From positions 4,402,001 through 4,466,000 of the forward strand of contig NZ_CP067089.2 in the NCBI RefSeq assembly GCF_016616095.2: a stretch of 64,000 nucleotides of DNA, in the 5' to 3' direction. The translations under genes were made by a program, and so were the position numbers. The stretch comes from Breznakiella homolactica (lineage in GTDB: Bacteria > Spirochaetota > Spirochaetia > Treponematales > Breznakiellaceae). This document shows, piece after piece, positions 24,904 through 35,900 of the stretch. Every line of letters begins with the position of its first letter. Position 1 is the stretch's first letter. Under the pieces are notes generated by a model. That model saw only the letters and a program-made list of their open reading frames with translations. It was not told the origin of the DNA and searched no databases.

Positions 24904-25868
24904 AGAATGCAAAGGTTTCGAGGATTGTTACTATAATTCTGGTTGTCCTGACGGTACTCATAGGAGTGCTGACACTGGTTGTGTATATTCAGAAACGGGA
25001 GGCTCAGGCCCAGCTAACCGCGGTACCGGAAAGTTCCGGCGCCCAGCCCGCGCCGCGTCCCCAGGGACAAGCCGGAGCCAGAAGCGCCACGGTGGTGCGG
25101 GTCCGCCCGGTTGAACTCGGCAGCATCGAAAATTACGTTACGGTTAACGGAGATGTTCTTACCAGAAGCCAGGTAGCTGTCTATCCCACTGTCGCCGGCA
25201 AGATTTCCGAAGTCCGGGTCAGGATCGGGGATTACGTCCGGCAGGGACAGATTGTCGCCGCGGTGGACCCCTCGCGGCCCGGGGATTCCTATTCCCACAG
25301 CCCCGTGACAGCCCCGATTTCCGGCACCGTTCTTTCTGTGCCGGTTAATCCCGGCGACACTGTCAGCACCCAGACGGCGGTCTGTACCGTGGGCAGCCTC
25401 AGCGATGTCGTGGTGGAGACCTTTATCCCCGAGCGTTTTGCCGCCGCGGTCCGCCGGGGACTTCCGGCGGCGGTGTTTTTTGAGGCCATTCCCCAGGAAG
25501 TATTTGCCGCCGAGATTGACGAAGTAAGCCCTGTTCTGGATCCCGCCAGCAGAACCCTGCGCATACGGCTCCGGTTTCTTCAGAGGGATGACCGTATTAT
25601 TCCGGGAATGTTTTCCACGGTGCATATCGTCACCAATACCCGCTCCGGGGTTCCGCTGATACCCCGGGAATCCGTTATCAGCACATACGGTTCCTGGATA
25701 GTCTTTACGGTGGACGAAAACAATATTGCCCACCGCCGGGAAATACAGCTGGGCCTTGAGAACGAAGACTTCATAGAAGTGACCGAAGGATTGGAAGACG
25801 GAGAACTGGTGGTCAGCGCGGGCCAGAATTTCCTTTCGGATAATGAAACCGTCCGGATCGTGGATTAG
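24900..25868 (+). CDS. RND efflux periplasmic adaptor (membrane fusion protein)
   Basis: A 322-residue HlyD/AcrA-type adaptor that links the inner-membrane RND pump to the TolC channel. It has an N-terminal membrane anchor (VTIILVVLTVLIGVLTLVVYI), a split lipoyl/barrel-sandwich region (VYPTVAGKISEVRVRIGDYVRQGQIVAAVD and APISGTVLSVPVNPGDTV), and a beta-barrel domain. Notably it has almost no helical hairpin between the lipoyl halves. The start is GTG, overlapping the TolC-like stop (GTGA). Confidence 0.93.
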   Translation: MKNAKVSRIVTIILVVLTVLIGVLTLVVYIQKREAQAQLTAVPESSGAQPAPRPQGQAGARSATVVRVRPVELGSIENYVTVNGDVLTRSQVAVYPTVAGKISEVRVRIGDYVRQGQIVAAVDPSRPGDSYSHSPVTAPISGTVLSVPVNPGDTVSTQTAVCTVGSLSDVVVETFIPERFAAAVRRGLPAAVFFEAIPQEVFAAEIDEVSPVLDPASRTLRIRLRFLQRDDRIIPGMFSTVHIVTNTRSGVPLIPRESVISTYGSWIVFTVDENNIAHRREIQLGLENEDFIEVTEGLEDGELVVSAGQNFLSDNETVRIVD

Positions 25869-25877
25869 GGGCGGCCC

Positions 25878-28800
25878 GTGAATATCCCCAAGTATTCGGT
25901 CCGGCGGCCCGTAACCATTGTCGTCGTCTACGCCCTGGCCATGGGAATCGCCGCAACCATGGTTCCCCGGCTCGCGGTTGACCTCTATCCGTCCACCGCG
26001 CGGCCGGTAATTTCAGTCTTTACATCCTTTACCGGCGCCGGTCCCGCGGACGTGGAACAGAACGTGACCGATCCGCTGGAAAAAGCCTTGTCGTCAATAA
26101 ACGGCCTCAAGGAAATGACGAGCAATTCTTCCTTTGAATCCTCCTCCATATCCCTGTATTTCGATTACGGAACGGATATGGATAAAACCATGAATGATGT
26201 CCAGACCGTGGCTAACCGCATAAGCGCCTCCCTCCCGGACGGAGCCGGGGCCCCCATCGCGCGCCGTTTCGATATGTCCGCCATGCCGATCATGCGTCTG
26301 GTTGTCCGCGGCAACTATCCGCCGGATCAGCTCCGTCTTTTCGCGGAAGATGAAATCCAGTCCAGCATAGAGCGCATTGATGGGGTCGCGTCCGCGGATG
26401 TCACCGGCGGTACCACCCAGATCGTAAAGGTCGGGGTCTCCCTGAACCGTCTCGCGGCTTTTGATCTGACTTTTTCGGATATCAGCAACGTCCTGCGGGG
26501 CCAGAACGTGCTTTCCAGCGGCGGCAGCCTGGTCCGGGGTGTCCGGGATTACCAGATCCTGACCAGGCAGGAACTCAATACCATTGAGGACGTAAAGCGC
26601 CTGGTGGTAAAAACCGTCGGTACCACCCAGGCCGATGTTTCGGCCCAGGCGAACCGGTCCCAGGTTGTACGCCTTGAGGATATCGCCGACATCACCTTGG
26701 GATATGACGATAATTCGACCCGGGTGTATGTGAACGGCGAAACCGGTGTCTATATTCAGGTCCAGAGTGAAAGTGACAGCAATTCCGTGCAGGTCGCCGC
26801 CCGGGTCCGGGATGCCCTGGCGGATATCAACGCCGAGCTTCCCCGGGGGATCACCCTGGAAGTGCTTTCGGATGATACCACCCTGATTAACGCCACCCTG
26901 AACCAGGTATATTCCAATGCCCTCCAGGGAGCGCTTCTGGCTATGATTATCCTCTTTATTTTCCTGAGGAATATTAAAGCCACCCTGATTATCGGGATTT
27001 CCATCCCCATATCCATACTGCTTACCCTGATGTTCATGTCGGTTTTCGGATTTTCACTGAACCTGCTCAGCCTTACGGGGCTTATCCTGGGACTGGGTAT
27101 GATTGTGGACGGCTCCATCGTTATTCTGGAGAACATTCACAATTACCGGGAACGGGGCGCCAAACCGGATATTGCCGCGATCCTGGGGAGCCAGGAAATG
27201 ACCCGGGCCATAATGACCAGTACCGTAACGACCCTGTGCGTATTCATTCCCCTCATCATCTACCGGAACGACCTGGAAATGATGGGACAGATGTTCCAGG
27301 ATCTTATCTTTACGGTGGTGATTTCCCTCTCCGTTTCCCTGGTGGTGGCCGTCACGGTGGTACCCGCCCTGGCGGGCCCCATCATGAGGCTGGATACCCG
27401 CAGGCAGAAACCCCTAAAAAATAAATTCATGAAAATGATCGATGAGGGCGCGGAGCGGTTTTTCCGTTCCCTGGAGAACGGCTATAAGAAAGCCCTGGAT
27501 TACTGCCTGGACCACCGGGTGCTCATTCTGCTTTTTGTAGCCGTTCTGCTGGCAATTTCTCTGCTGCAGTTCGATGGTATGGGAATGAACCTCTTCGTCC
27601 GGTCCCGGACGGACGATTCCATCACGGTAAATATTACCATGCCCCAGGGCACCACCATGGAGGCTACCGAAGCGATTCTCCTCGATTTGGAGGATATCAT
27701 AAAACAGGAAGTCCAGGGCTATAACAATATAATCTTAACCGTCAGACGGGGCGGCCGGACAACAAACCAGGGGTCCGTTCAGGTAACCCTCCCGCCGCCC
27801 GCCATGCAGATCGATACGCCTACGACAATTGTGGAAAAACTCACCCCCTATACATCCCGTATTCCGGGAGTGCAGGCCGCCTACCGAGCGGGCCGTGCCA
27901 TGAGTACCACCTCCGCCGTGGAGATCGCCGTAAGTTCCCGGGACAACGATGCCCTCATGGATGCCGCCGAGGAAATCAAGAATATCGTCATGCGGTACCT
28001 TCCGGAGATTGAAAACCCCGAGGTAAACCTCAGCGAAGGCGGTCCCCAGCTCCAGATTGAAGTAAACCGCGACCGCGCCGCCGCATTGGGGATTTCCGTT
28101 TCTTCCATTGCAACGGAGATCCGCACCGCCATAAACGGCGCGACCCCCTCTGAGATCATCATCGGGGACCGGCGGATCGATATAAAGGTCCAGCTCCGGG
28201 ATAACGACCGCCGGGGCATTGAGAACCTGGACGCGCTTTTTGTCATCGGCCGGTCGGGGGACAGGATATCCCTTTCGAATGTGGCCCGGATCGTCGAAAA
28301 CCGCGCGCCCTCGAGTATCCGCCGGGAGGACCGGGAACGGGTAGTCCGGGTCACCGGTGATCTTCCCCAGGGTATGGCGGCCACGGAAATGCAGCAGCGC
28401 CTGGAAAACACCGTCCAGTATTACCTCGTTCCCCGGGAGGGTGTCACCGTGCGTTATCTCGGCGAAGCCGAGGAAATACAGCAGTACAACCGCAGATTCC
28501 TGTTTATAATCGCGGTGGCGATATTCCTGGTATTCGGGGTGATGGCAAGCCAGTTCGAGTCCTTTGTGGACCCCCTGATTATTTTCTTTTCAATACCATT
28601 GCTCCTAATCGGGGTAATATGGATATACAAGATCAGCAATGAACCGTTTTCAGTATTTTCCGCGGTGGGTGTCATTGCCTTAGTCGGCGTGGTGGTCAAC
28701 AACGGGATTGTTCTCGTGGACTATACCAATACCCTCAGGGCCCGGGGTCTGCTTGTCAGGGATGCCTGCATGGAGGCCGGCCGCCACCGGCTCCGCCCCA

Positions 28801-29069
28801 TTCTGATGACGAGCCTTACCACCATACTGGGGATGGTTCCCATTGCGTTCTTTCCCGGAGAAGGGGCGGATACGATTCAGCCTATCGGAAAAACCTTTGT
28901 CGGCGGGCTCACGGTTAGCTCCTTCATGACCCTGTTTGTTACGCCGGTTCTGTATTCCCTGCTTAATTCCCGGCACGACCGGAAACTGAAACGGCCGGGA
29001 CAGCCGCAGTCTGAAAAAGAGGAGAAACACGAAACGGCGGAAGCGCCCGCCGCCGATCCTTCCGCATAG
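25878..29069 (+). CDS. RND family efflux pump, inner-membrane transporter
   Basis: A 1063-residue proton-driven exporter of the AcrB/HAE type, with 12 membrane helices and two large periplasmic loops. Start IPKYSVRRPVTIVVVYALAMG, then LYPSTARPVISV and GAGPADVEQNVTDPLEKAL; helix 4 reads GLILGLGMIVDGSIVILENI with the conserved acidic residue; the second half repeats the plan (GVIALVGVVVNNGIVLVDYTNTLR, RPILMTSLTTILGMVPIAFFPGEGA). Start codon GTG. The C-terminal 30 residues are polar and charged. Substrate unknown; no regulator adjoins. Confidence 0.95.
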   Translation: MNIPKYSVRRPVTIVVVYALAMGIAATMVPRLAVDLYPSTARPVISVFTSFTGAGPADVEQNVTDPLEKALSSINGLKEMTSNSSFESSSISLYFDYGTDMDKTMNDVQTVANRISASLPDGAGAPIARRFDMSAMPIMRLVVRGNYPPDQLRLFAEDEIQSSIERIDGVASADVTGGTTQIVKVGVSLNRLAAFDLTFSDISNVLRGQNVLSSGGSLVRGVRDYQILTRQELNTIEDVKRLVVKTVGTTQADVSAQANRSQVVRLEDIADITLGYDDNSTRVYVNGETGVYIQVQSESDSNSVQVAARVRDALADINAELPRGITLEVLSDDTTLINATLNQVYSNALQGALLAMIILFIFLRNIKATLIIGISIPISILLTLMFMSVFGFSLNLLSLTGLILGLGMIVDGSIVILENIHNYRERGAKPDIAAILGSQEMTRAIMTSTVTTLCVFIPLIIYRNDLEMMGQMFQDLIFTVVISLSVSLVVAVTVVPALAGPIMRLDTRRQKPLKNKFMKMIDEGAERFFRSLENGYKKALDYCLDHRVLILLFVAVLLAISLLQFDGMGMNLFVRSRTDDSITVNITMPQGTTMEATEAILLDLEDIIKQEVQGYNNIILTVRRGGRTTNQGSVQVTLPPPAMQIDTPTTIVEKLTPYTSRIPGVQAAYRAGRAMSTTSAVEIAVSSRDNDALMDAAEEIKNIVMRYLPEIENPEVNLSEGGPQLQIEVNRDRAAALGISVSSIATEIRTAINGATPSEIIIGDRRIDIKVQLRDNDRRGIENLDALFVIGRSGDRISLSNVARIVENRAPSSIRREDRERVVRVTGDLPQGMAATEMQQRLENTVQYYLVPREGVTVRYLGEAEEIQQYNRRFLFIIAVAIFLVFGVMASQFESFVDPLIIFFSIPLLLIGVIWIYKISNEPFSVFSAVGVIALVGVVVNNGIVLVDYTNTLRARGLLVRDACMEAGRHRLRPILMTSLTTILGMVPIAFFPGEGADTIQPIGKTFVGGLTVSSFMTLFVTPVLYSLLNSRHDRKLKRPGQPQSEKEEKHETAEAPAADPSA

Positions 29070-29173
29070 CGTTTTTTCATGGGACGGACCCCGGATTTGG
29101 TATCCCCGTGCATGCGGGCATCCTACAGCCTATAATGGTAGATAAAGAGGAAGTAAAGTCATAAACTTAAGGT

Positions 29174-30184
29174 ATGGAGAAAATACCTGTTGCCGTTATC
29201 GGACTCGGCCGTATCGCAAGCCTCCTGGAGGATGATCCCCTGCGGGAAAAGCCCTGCACCCACGCCGGCGCCATCGCCGCAAATCCCGAATGTTCCCTGG
29301 CTGCCGGCGCCGATACCGACGGTGAGCGGCGGGAACTTTTTTCGGAACGCTGGAATTGTCCGGTGTACGGCGATGCCGAAACCATGCTCGCGGAGCACCG
29401 TCCGCGGATTCTCCATATCGCGACCCATCCCGACAGCCATGCCCATTACTGCCGGCTAGCCGCCCTGCACGGTACGGAAATTTGTGTGTGCGAGAAACCC
29501 CTGGCCGACACCCTGGGGCGTTCCCGGGCAATTGCGCAGCTTCATAATCACAGGAAAATTAAAATAATCACAAACCACGAACGCCGGTATTCCGAAGATT
29601 ATATACAGGCAAAATCCCTGCTGGACAGCAGGGCCCTGGGTGAGCCGCTGAGCGTCAAAGCGGTTCTGTATATGGGGAAAACCCGCCGGCTTCTGGATGT
29701 CCTGTGGCACGACGGCACCCATCTCGCGGATGCCGCCATGTTTCTCAGCGGCGGCGTTTTAAAACATGAACGGCGTACGGGGACGCGGCTTACGGAACGG
29801 GAAGGAACCGCCTATCTTACCGGCCGGCTCGAACCGCCGCCGGGAGCGGGAGACAAGGTAAAACCGCTGCCCTTTCTCATGGAAGTGGGCGCCGGCCGGG
29901 ACCATATCGTCTTTGAGCTTGAATTTTCCTGTTCTGAGGGGCGGCTCAGGATAGGGAACGGTATTTTTGAAGTTTGGAAAAGTGTTCCGAGCCCCTATGC
30001 CGAGGGATTCAGATCCCTTAAAAAGGAACGGGAAGGTTTTGCGGGAAAAACCGGATACTTTTCCAATATGGTGGCGGATGCGGTTCTATGTCTCAGGAAC
30101 CCTTCCCTGGAACCCCGGTCCAGCGCTCAGGACGGAATCCGGGTCATTGAGTATTTAAATTCCGTACAGCGGTGGAAGCAATAA
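29174..30184 (+). CDS. Gfo/Idh/MocA family oxidoreductase
   Basis: A 336-residue NAD(P)-dependent dehydrogenase type, mostly for sugars. Rossmann start VAVIGLGRIASLLEDD, CVCEKPLADTLG (the EKP motif that binds cofactor), and HDGTHLADAAMFLSGG with the catalytic-type His. Substrate unknown. TATAAT at 29131-29136 may be its -10 box, leaving a leader of about 35 bases with AGAGGAAG, though that is far from the ATG. It appears to be a single gene. Confidence 0.88.
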   Translation: MEKIPVAVIGLGRIASLLEDDPLREKPCTHAGAIAANPECSLAAGADTDGERRELFSERWNCPVYGDAETMLAEHRPRILHIATHPDSHAHYCRLAALHGTEICVCEKPLADTLGRSRAIAQLHNHRKIKIITNHERRYSEDYIQAKSLLDSRALGEPLSVKAVLYMGKTRRLLDVLWHDGTHLADAAMFLSGGVLKHERRTGTRLTEREGTAYLTGRLEPPPGAGDKVKPLPFLMEVGAGRDHIVFELEFSCSEGRLRIGNGIFEVWKSVPSPYAEGFRSLKKEREGFAGKTGYFSNMVADAVLCLRNPSLEPRSSAQDGIRVIEYLNSVQRWKQ

Positions 30185-30272
30185 CCCTTTGCAAATCAAG
30201 GGATGTATCACAGGAATCTTGGGAAAGCTAAACTTTCCCTTCCGATTTTCGGAATAACTATAGGAGTAGAGT

Positions 30273-31412
30273 ATGAAAGGTAACAGAATTTGTTGTGCAC
30301 CGGATTTAAAAAAAATGCGTCTGACAGCGGCCGGATTTCTGCTTGTTTCCCTGCTTATTTCCTGCGCTTCCTCGGCGGCACCGAAAACGGCGGATGCCTC
30401 CGCGTTTCCCAAGCTCCAGGGCTCCGCGGCGACGGTGGACAAATACGGAAACGTTACCACCGATATCGCGGAAGCGGATCTTATTTCAGCGGGGTATGAA
30501 TTGGGGGATGTGCTCAGGGTGACCGCGGGAAATGCCGCGGAAAACGCTCCCCTGGTAAGTACCTACAGTGATGTCAACCGCGGCGAAGTTCTGGTGCGCG
30601 TTTCTGACGGTTTCGTTGCGGTGGCCATCAGCTACGGCAATTTCGGCGAAAAAGCCGGTATCCAGGCGGGCAGCCCCATTTCTCTGGAAATGGCGGAAAA
30701 GGGCGGTTATACAACCGAGTACGCCCTGCGGCACCTTGAGAAATCCGAAAACAGAAGCGACTACGAATCGGATGCGGTTTTCGCCAATTTCCGGGAAGTC
30801 CGGCTGGGGAAAATCGCTCCCCATACGCTGTACCGCAGCTGCCATCCGGCCCTCGGGGATGCCCGGGCGCCCTACGCCGCATCCCTGGCGGAGCAGGCGG
30901 GAATCAGAACCATCATCAACCTGGCCGACAGCCAGGAGGAAGTTTTCCAGAAGGCCGCCACATCTTCCTGGTATAAATCCATGCTGGACAGTGAGTCCGT
31001 TGTTTATCTGAACATGGGCGTTGATTTTGAAAGCCCCGATTTTGCCCCGAAACTCCGGGAGGGTCTTAAATTCATGATCAGCCACGACGGGCCCTATCTG
31101 GTGCACTGCAATGAAGGCAAGGACCGGGCCGGAATCGTAAGCGCCCTGCTGGAAGCGCTCATGGGCGCCAGTGTCCGGGAGATAGCCGACGATTATATGG
31201 TTACCTATTACAATTATTTCGGTGTGGAAAAAGGAGAACCCCGGTACGATCTTATCTCCCAGATTATCATCGATATTTTCAAGGAAATGAATGACGGTAA
31301 GGCTGTGCGGGATTCCAATATCCAGAAGGTTGCGGAAAATTACCTTACGAAGACCGTGGGCCTCAGCAGCCAGGAAGTAGCCGCGCTGAAGGCAAAACTG
31401 TCGGGCAAATAA
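30273..31412 (+). CDS. Lipoprotein tyrosine phosphatase with SAM-hydrolase C-domain-like region
   Basis: A 379-residue exported protein. A long signal (about 1-32) ends in LLISCASS with a lipobox Cys near residue 31. Residues about 50-150 resemble the C-terminal beta-barrel of SAM hydroxide adenosyltransferases (VDKYGNVTTDI, YSDVNRGEVLVRVSDGFVAVAISYGNF, AGSPISLEM). Residues about 165-370 are a dual-specificity/tyrosine phosphatase of the Y_phosphatase3 type with P-loop HCNEGKDRAG (Cys and Arg of CX5R present) and the RSCHP start. TAGGAG precedes the ATG. Likely periplasmic; target unknown. It is followed 30 bases later by a binding lipoprotein gene. Confidence 0.85.
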   Translation: MKGNRICCAPDLKKMRLTAAGFLLVSLLISCASSAAPKTADASAFPKLQGSAATVDKYGNVTTDIAEADLISAGYELGDVLRVTAGNAAENAPLVSTYSDVNRGEVLVRVSDGFVAVAISYGNFGEKAGIQAGSPISLEMAEKGGYTTEYALRHLEKSENRSDYESDAVFANFREVRLGKIAPHTLYRSCHPALGDARAPYAASLAEQAGIRTIINLADSQEEVFQKAATSSWYKSMLDSESVVYLNMGVDFESPDFAPKLREGLKFMISHDGPYLVHCNEGKDRAGIVSALLEALMGASVREIADDYMVTYYNYFGVEKGEPRYDLISQIIIDIFKEMNDGKAVRDSNIQKVAENYLTKTVGLSSQEVAALKAKLSGK

Positions 31413-31442
31413 TTAAACGGCGGCGGGCCGAGGAGGGTATCT

Positions 31443-32894
31443 ATGAAAAGAATCTGGGCAGGACTTATTTTGATTACCGCGCTGACCGTATTCGGCGGCT
31501 GCGGCGGATCCTCCAGGGGCCTGTCGCGGAAAAATCCGGTTACCCTCTCGGTCTGGCATTACTACAACGGCCCGCAGAAAGCGTCTTTCGACGCCCTGGT
31601 AAAGGAATTCAACGATACCCTTGGACTGGAAAAAGGTATTATCGTGGAAGCCTTCAGCCAGGGCTCGGTGAACGACCTAATGCGGAAAATCAACGAATCC
31701 ATAAACCGGAACGTGGGTTCGGATGATGTCCCCGATATCTTCGCCGCCTACGCCGATACGGCATACCAGGCCTACGGGAAGGGGCTGACCGTTGATTTTT
31801 CACAGTATTTATCCAAGGATGAACTGCACGAGTATATTGATTCTTATATAGAAGAAGGACGCTTCGGCAGCGATGGCGGGTATTATCTGTTTCCCATCGC
31901 GAAATCAACGGAAGTTCTGGTTGTCAACAAGACCGCCTGGGACAGCTTCCGGGCAGCCACGGGTGTTTCCGAGGCTGAGCTGAAAACCTGGGAGGGCATT
32001 ACCCGTCTCGGAAAACTGTACTACCAATGGACCGATGGCCTTACCCCGGAACCGAATGACGGAAAAGCCTTCTTCGGGAGAGACGCCTTCGCGAATTATA
32101 TGATCATCGGATCAATGCAGCTCGGCCGCGAGCTGTTCCTTATCAGCGGGGACGGGACGGTCCGCTTCAATATTGACCGGGATGTGATGCGGCGCCTGTG
32201 GGATAATTACTATATTCCCTATGTCCAGGGGCATTTCCTCGCCTCGGGCCGTTTCCGCAGCGATGATATGCGGACCGGAGACATTATCGCTTTTGTCGGA
32301 TCAACTTCGGGAGCGGCGTACCTTTCCACGGAAGTAACCCGCCGGGACGGTTCTTCGTATCCCATAGCCATAAAGTCCTTTGCGCTTCCCAATTTTGAAA
32401 ACACCCCGGCGTATGCGGTCCAGCAGGGCGCCGGGATGGTAATCACGAAATCGGACGAAACCAGGGAATACGGAGCGGTGCTTTTTCTCCGATGGCTCAC
32501 CGAGGCGAAAAAGAACACCGCCTTCAGTATTGATACGGGATACCTTCCCGTAAAAAAAGCGGCCAATACCGTGGATAATATAAAAGAAGCAATTGCAGAA
32601 TCAGAAACGGCGATCAGCCCCATTCTTGATGATATTCTTACCATCGCGGTGACTATGACGGGCTCTTACGAACTGTACACCAGCAAAGCTTTTCCGAACG
32701 GACTCAATATCCGGAATTTCGTGGAAAATTCCCTGTACCGAAAAGCCCGCCAGGACCGGGCCGCTGTTCTTGACAGCGTCGGTTCCGGAAAATCTCCCGC
32801 CGAAGCCGCCGCGGCCTATATCAATGATGAAAACTTTGAGGAGTGGCTGAGGGAGTTTTCCGATGGCCTGGAAAATTTGAAGAATCAGGAATAA
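31443..32894 (+). CDS. Extracellular solute-binding lipoprotein, possibly a receptor partner
   Basis: A 483-residue family 1 type solute-binding protein with lipobox FGGC (Cys near residue 20). Mature stretches: VTLSVWHYYNGPQKASFDALVKEFNDT, DVPDIFAAYADTAYQAY, YLFPIAKSTEVLVVNKTAWD, and NTAFSIDTGYLPVKKAA. There is no permease or ATPase gene beside it; instead a membrane GGDEF-EAL receptor starts 52 bases later. It may thus present a bound solute to that receptor. GGAGGG precedes the ATG. Confidence 0.88.
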   Translation: MKRIWAGLILITALTVFGGCGGSSRGLSRKNPVTLSVWHYYNGPQKASFDALVKEFNDTLGLEKGIIVEAFSQGSVNDLMRKINESINRNVGSDDVPDIFAAYADTAYQAYGKGLTVDFSQYLSKDELHEYIDSYIEEGRFGSDGGYYLFPIAKSTEVLVVNKTAWDSFRAATGVSEAELKTWEGITRLGKLYYQWTDGLTPEPNDGKAFFGRDAFANYMIIGSMQLGRELFLISGDGTVRFNIDRDVMRRLWDNYYIPYVQGHFLASGRFRSDDMRTGDIIAFVGSTSGAAYLSTEVTRRDGSSYPIAIKSFALPNFENTPAYAVQQGAGMVITKSDETREYGAVLFLRWLTEAKKNTAFSIDTGYLPVKKAANTVDNIKEAIAESETAISPILDDILTIAVTMTGSYELYTSKAFPNGLNIRNFVENSLYRKARQDRAAVLDSVGSGKSPAEAAAAYINDENFEEWLREFSDGLENLKNQE

Positions 32895-32946
32895 AAATGA
32901 GTGTTCCGATAATTAAAAATAAAGCGTTAACAGGGGCTGTAAATTG

Positions 32947-35900
32947 ATGTTTCGAAAAAGCAAAGCCGGAAACCTTTTTACAAAACTGCTTGTGCCTATC
33001 ATGGCGGTCCTCCTCCTCCAGCTGTTTCTCTTTTCCGGTTTTATTTTTGGCATCGTCATCCCCGAAACGACCCGCAACGCGTATAAAATACTTAACGAAC
33101 GGGTGATCAACCGCAAGACGTACCTTGAAAATGAGATGATCCAGCGCTGGTCAAATTTGGATCTGTATACCAATGCGGTCCATCAGAATGTTGCCGCTGT
33201 ACTCGCCGCCGAAGGGGCTTCAATTAAGGATATTGAACATAATTCCGAACTGAATGCCATGATTATTGAAAAAAACGTACCGGATATCATCAGCCTTCTC
33301 CGCAAGAACGCCGTTACCGGCGCCTTTTTTATCCTGAACGGAGCGAGCCTGTACAGCAGGGACAGTATTCCCACCTATCCCGGTGTGTATTTCCGCGATC
33401 TTGATCCAACCAATTTTTCCGAAGACGGGCTGGATATCCTTATGGAACGGGGCCTTCCGTCCGTATCCAAGAACTATGATATTTCCCTGGACAGTTTCTG
33501 GACCGCCAATTTTGAATTTCCCGGCGGCGGTACGGAAAAAAATGAGTATTTCTTTTTCAAACCCCTTAACGCGGCGCAGGAAAGCGGCAACCGATACAGC
33601 AGGAATTTTGCCTACTGGTCGAATATGTTTACCCTGGCCGGAGATGCGACCCCGGTTATCACCTATTCCATACCGCTTATTTACAGCGACGGGACCGTGT
33701 ACGGTGTCCTGGGAATTGACATAACCGAAAATTACCTCCGGCGGTTTCTGCCGTACGAGGAAATCGGCAACAGCCCGGACAGCATTTACGTTCTGGCTAT
33801 TACCGACCACAGACGTGCTCAGTTTGAACCGGTCTGTATCAATGCAAGGGCGTACAGTGTACGGTTTGATGATGATATCGTTTTTGCCGGGGCGGAATCC
33901 GGCGCCGATAGTGTATACCGCTTTTCCGACGACGGCATTTCTTATTACGGCAGTGTCCAGCCCTTCAGGCTGTATAACAGCAACACGCCCTTTGCCGGAC
34001 AGCAATGGGTCCTTATCGGTATGGAAGAACGCTGGCAGCTCCTCGAGTTTCCGGACCGCCTTAAGTACCTCCTGCTGATCATTTCTACCGTAAGCCTCTT
34101 TCTGGGTATCTGCTGTGTGTATATCGCCCAGCGTATCGTTATCAAACCCATCAGTTCCGTTGCCCAGGAACTTGAATCGGTCAATACCCGTAACCGCGTA
34201 ACCCTTACCAAGACCAATATCCGGGAAATTGACCGGCTGACGGATTCCATCGAATCCATGAGTGTTGCGGTGGCGGAGTCCGCGTCGAAAATTTCAAAAA
34301 TTATTGAATTGGCCCAGACACCGATCGGGGTTTTTGAATACACCGACGGGGAAGGGGACGTTTTCTGCAGCAATGCGTTTATTTCGATCATGGGCTGGAA
34401 CGATGTGCAGCCCGTGGATGATTACGTAAAAAAAGACGTATTTTTTTCTCACTTTGCTGTTACGAACCTGTATCAGTATTCCAGCCAGGGCAATACCAGG
34501 ATATACCGGGTGCCACCGGAGCTCCGGTCCGCGGACAGAATGTCCGGGGACGGCTCAAACGTATGGATTCAGGTAACCGAAACAACAGAGGGGACCACAA
34601 CCCTGGGAACCGCCCGGGATATAACCAGGGAAATGGAAGAAAAGATCCGTATAGAGTTTGAACGGGATTACGATATTCTGACGGGAATTTACAACCGCCG
34701 GGGGTTTCAGAATTACCTGGATACTCTGTTTGTATCACCGGAGAAACTTAAAACCAGCGCGCTTCTGATGTGTGATCTCGATAACCTGAAATACGTAAAC
34801 GATACCTACGGGCATGAGAGCGGCGATAAATACATTAAGGCCATGGCCGAAATATTAAAGGATTTTGAAAAATACAACGCCGTAATTTCCCGCCGGTCCG
34901 GGGATGAATTCAACGTATTCCTCTACGGATACAATTCGAAGCAGGAACTGCGGGATATTATTTTTAGTGTGTATGATAAGATAGGAACCAAGCACATTCT
35001 GCTTCCCCAGGGGAACCGGTACACCCTCCACGCTTCCGGAGGCATCGCGTATTATCCGGATGACGCGCGGGATATCCGCCATCTTATCCGGTACGCAGAT
35101 TTCGCGATGTACACGGTCAAACACACCCTCAAGGGCGGCGTCCAGGAATTCAATAAAGAAGAATACAATTCCAGGGCGTATCTTCTCCACGGCCACGAAG
35201 CCCTGGAGCGGCTTCTGGAAAAACGGGAATTGGTGTACGCTCTGCAGCCTATTTACGATGTGCATCATGATTCGGTTTACGGGTATGAGATGCTTATGCG
35301 CTCCATGATACCGGAACTTTCTTCCCCCGCGGACATTCTCAATCTTGCCCGGTCGGAATCGAAATTATACCTCCTTGAGAAAGCCACCTGGTTCAACGCG
35401 GTGGGAACTTTTGTGGATAAAATCCGGACCCATGAGATTTCCCCGGTCCAGAAGGTTTTTTTCAATTCCGTCGGCAGCCTCATGCTCCAGGACGAGGACT
35501 TAAAACGGTTCTTCGAAATTTACCGGGATTACCTGACCTGCATTGTTCTTGAGCTCACCGAAACCGAACAGAGTATCGCGGAACTGTCAGAAGCGAAAGC
35601 ACGGATAGTGCGGAGTTTCGGCGGTATGATTGCCCTGGATGACTTCGGCGCCGGGTACAACGGCGAAGTTCTTTTGACTACCTTTTCTCCGGATATTATC
35701 AAAATTGATATGGGGATTATCCGCGGTATTGACCGGGACGAGGGAAAACAGCAGCTCGTTAAAAATCTTATTTCCTATACCGCCCCAAGGAATATTAAAA
35801 CCTTGGCGGAAGGGGTGGAAACAAAGGGTGAAATGGAAGCGGTTATTGCCATGGGAGTGCATTATTTGCAGGGCTATTACATAGGCAAGCCGGAGATGGA

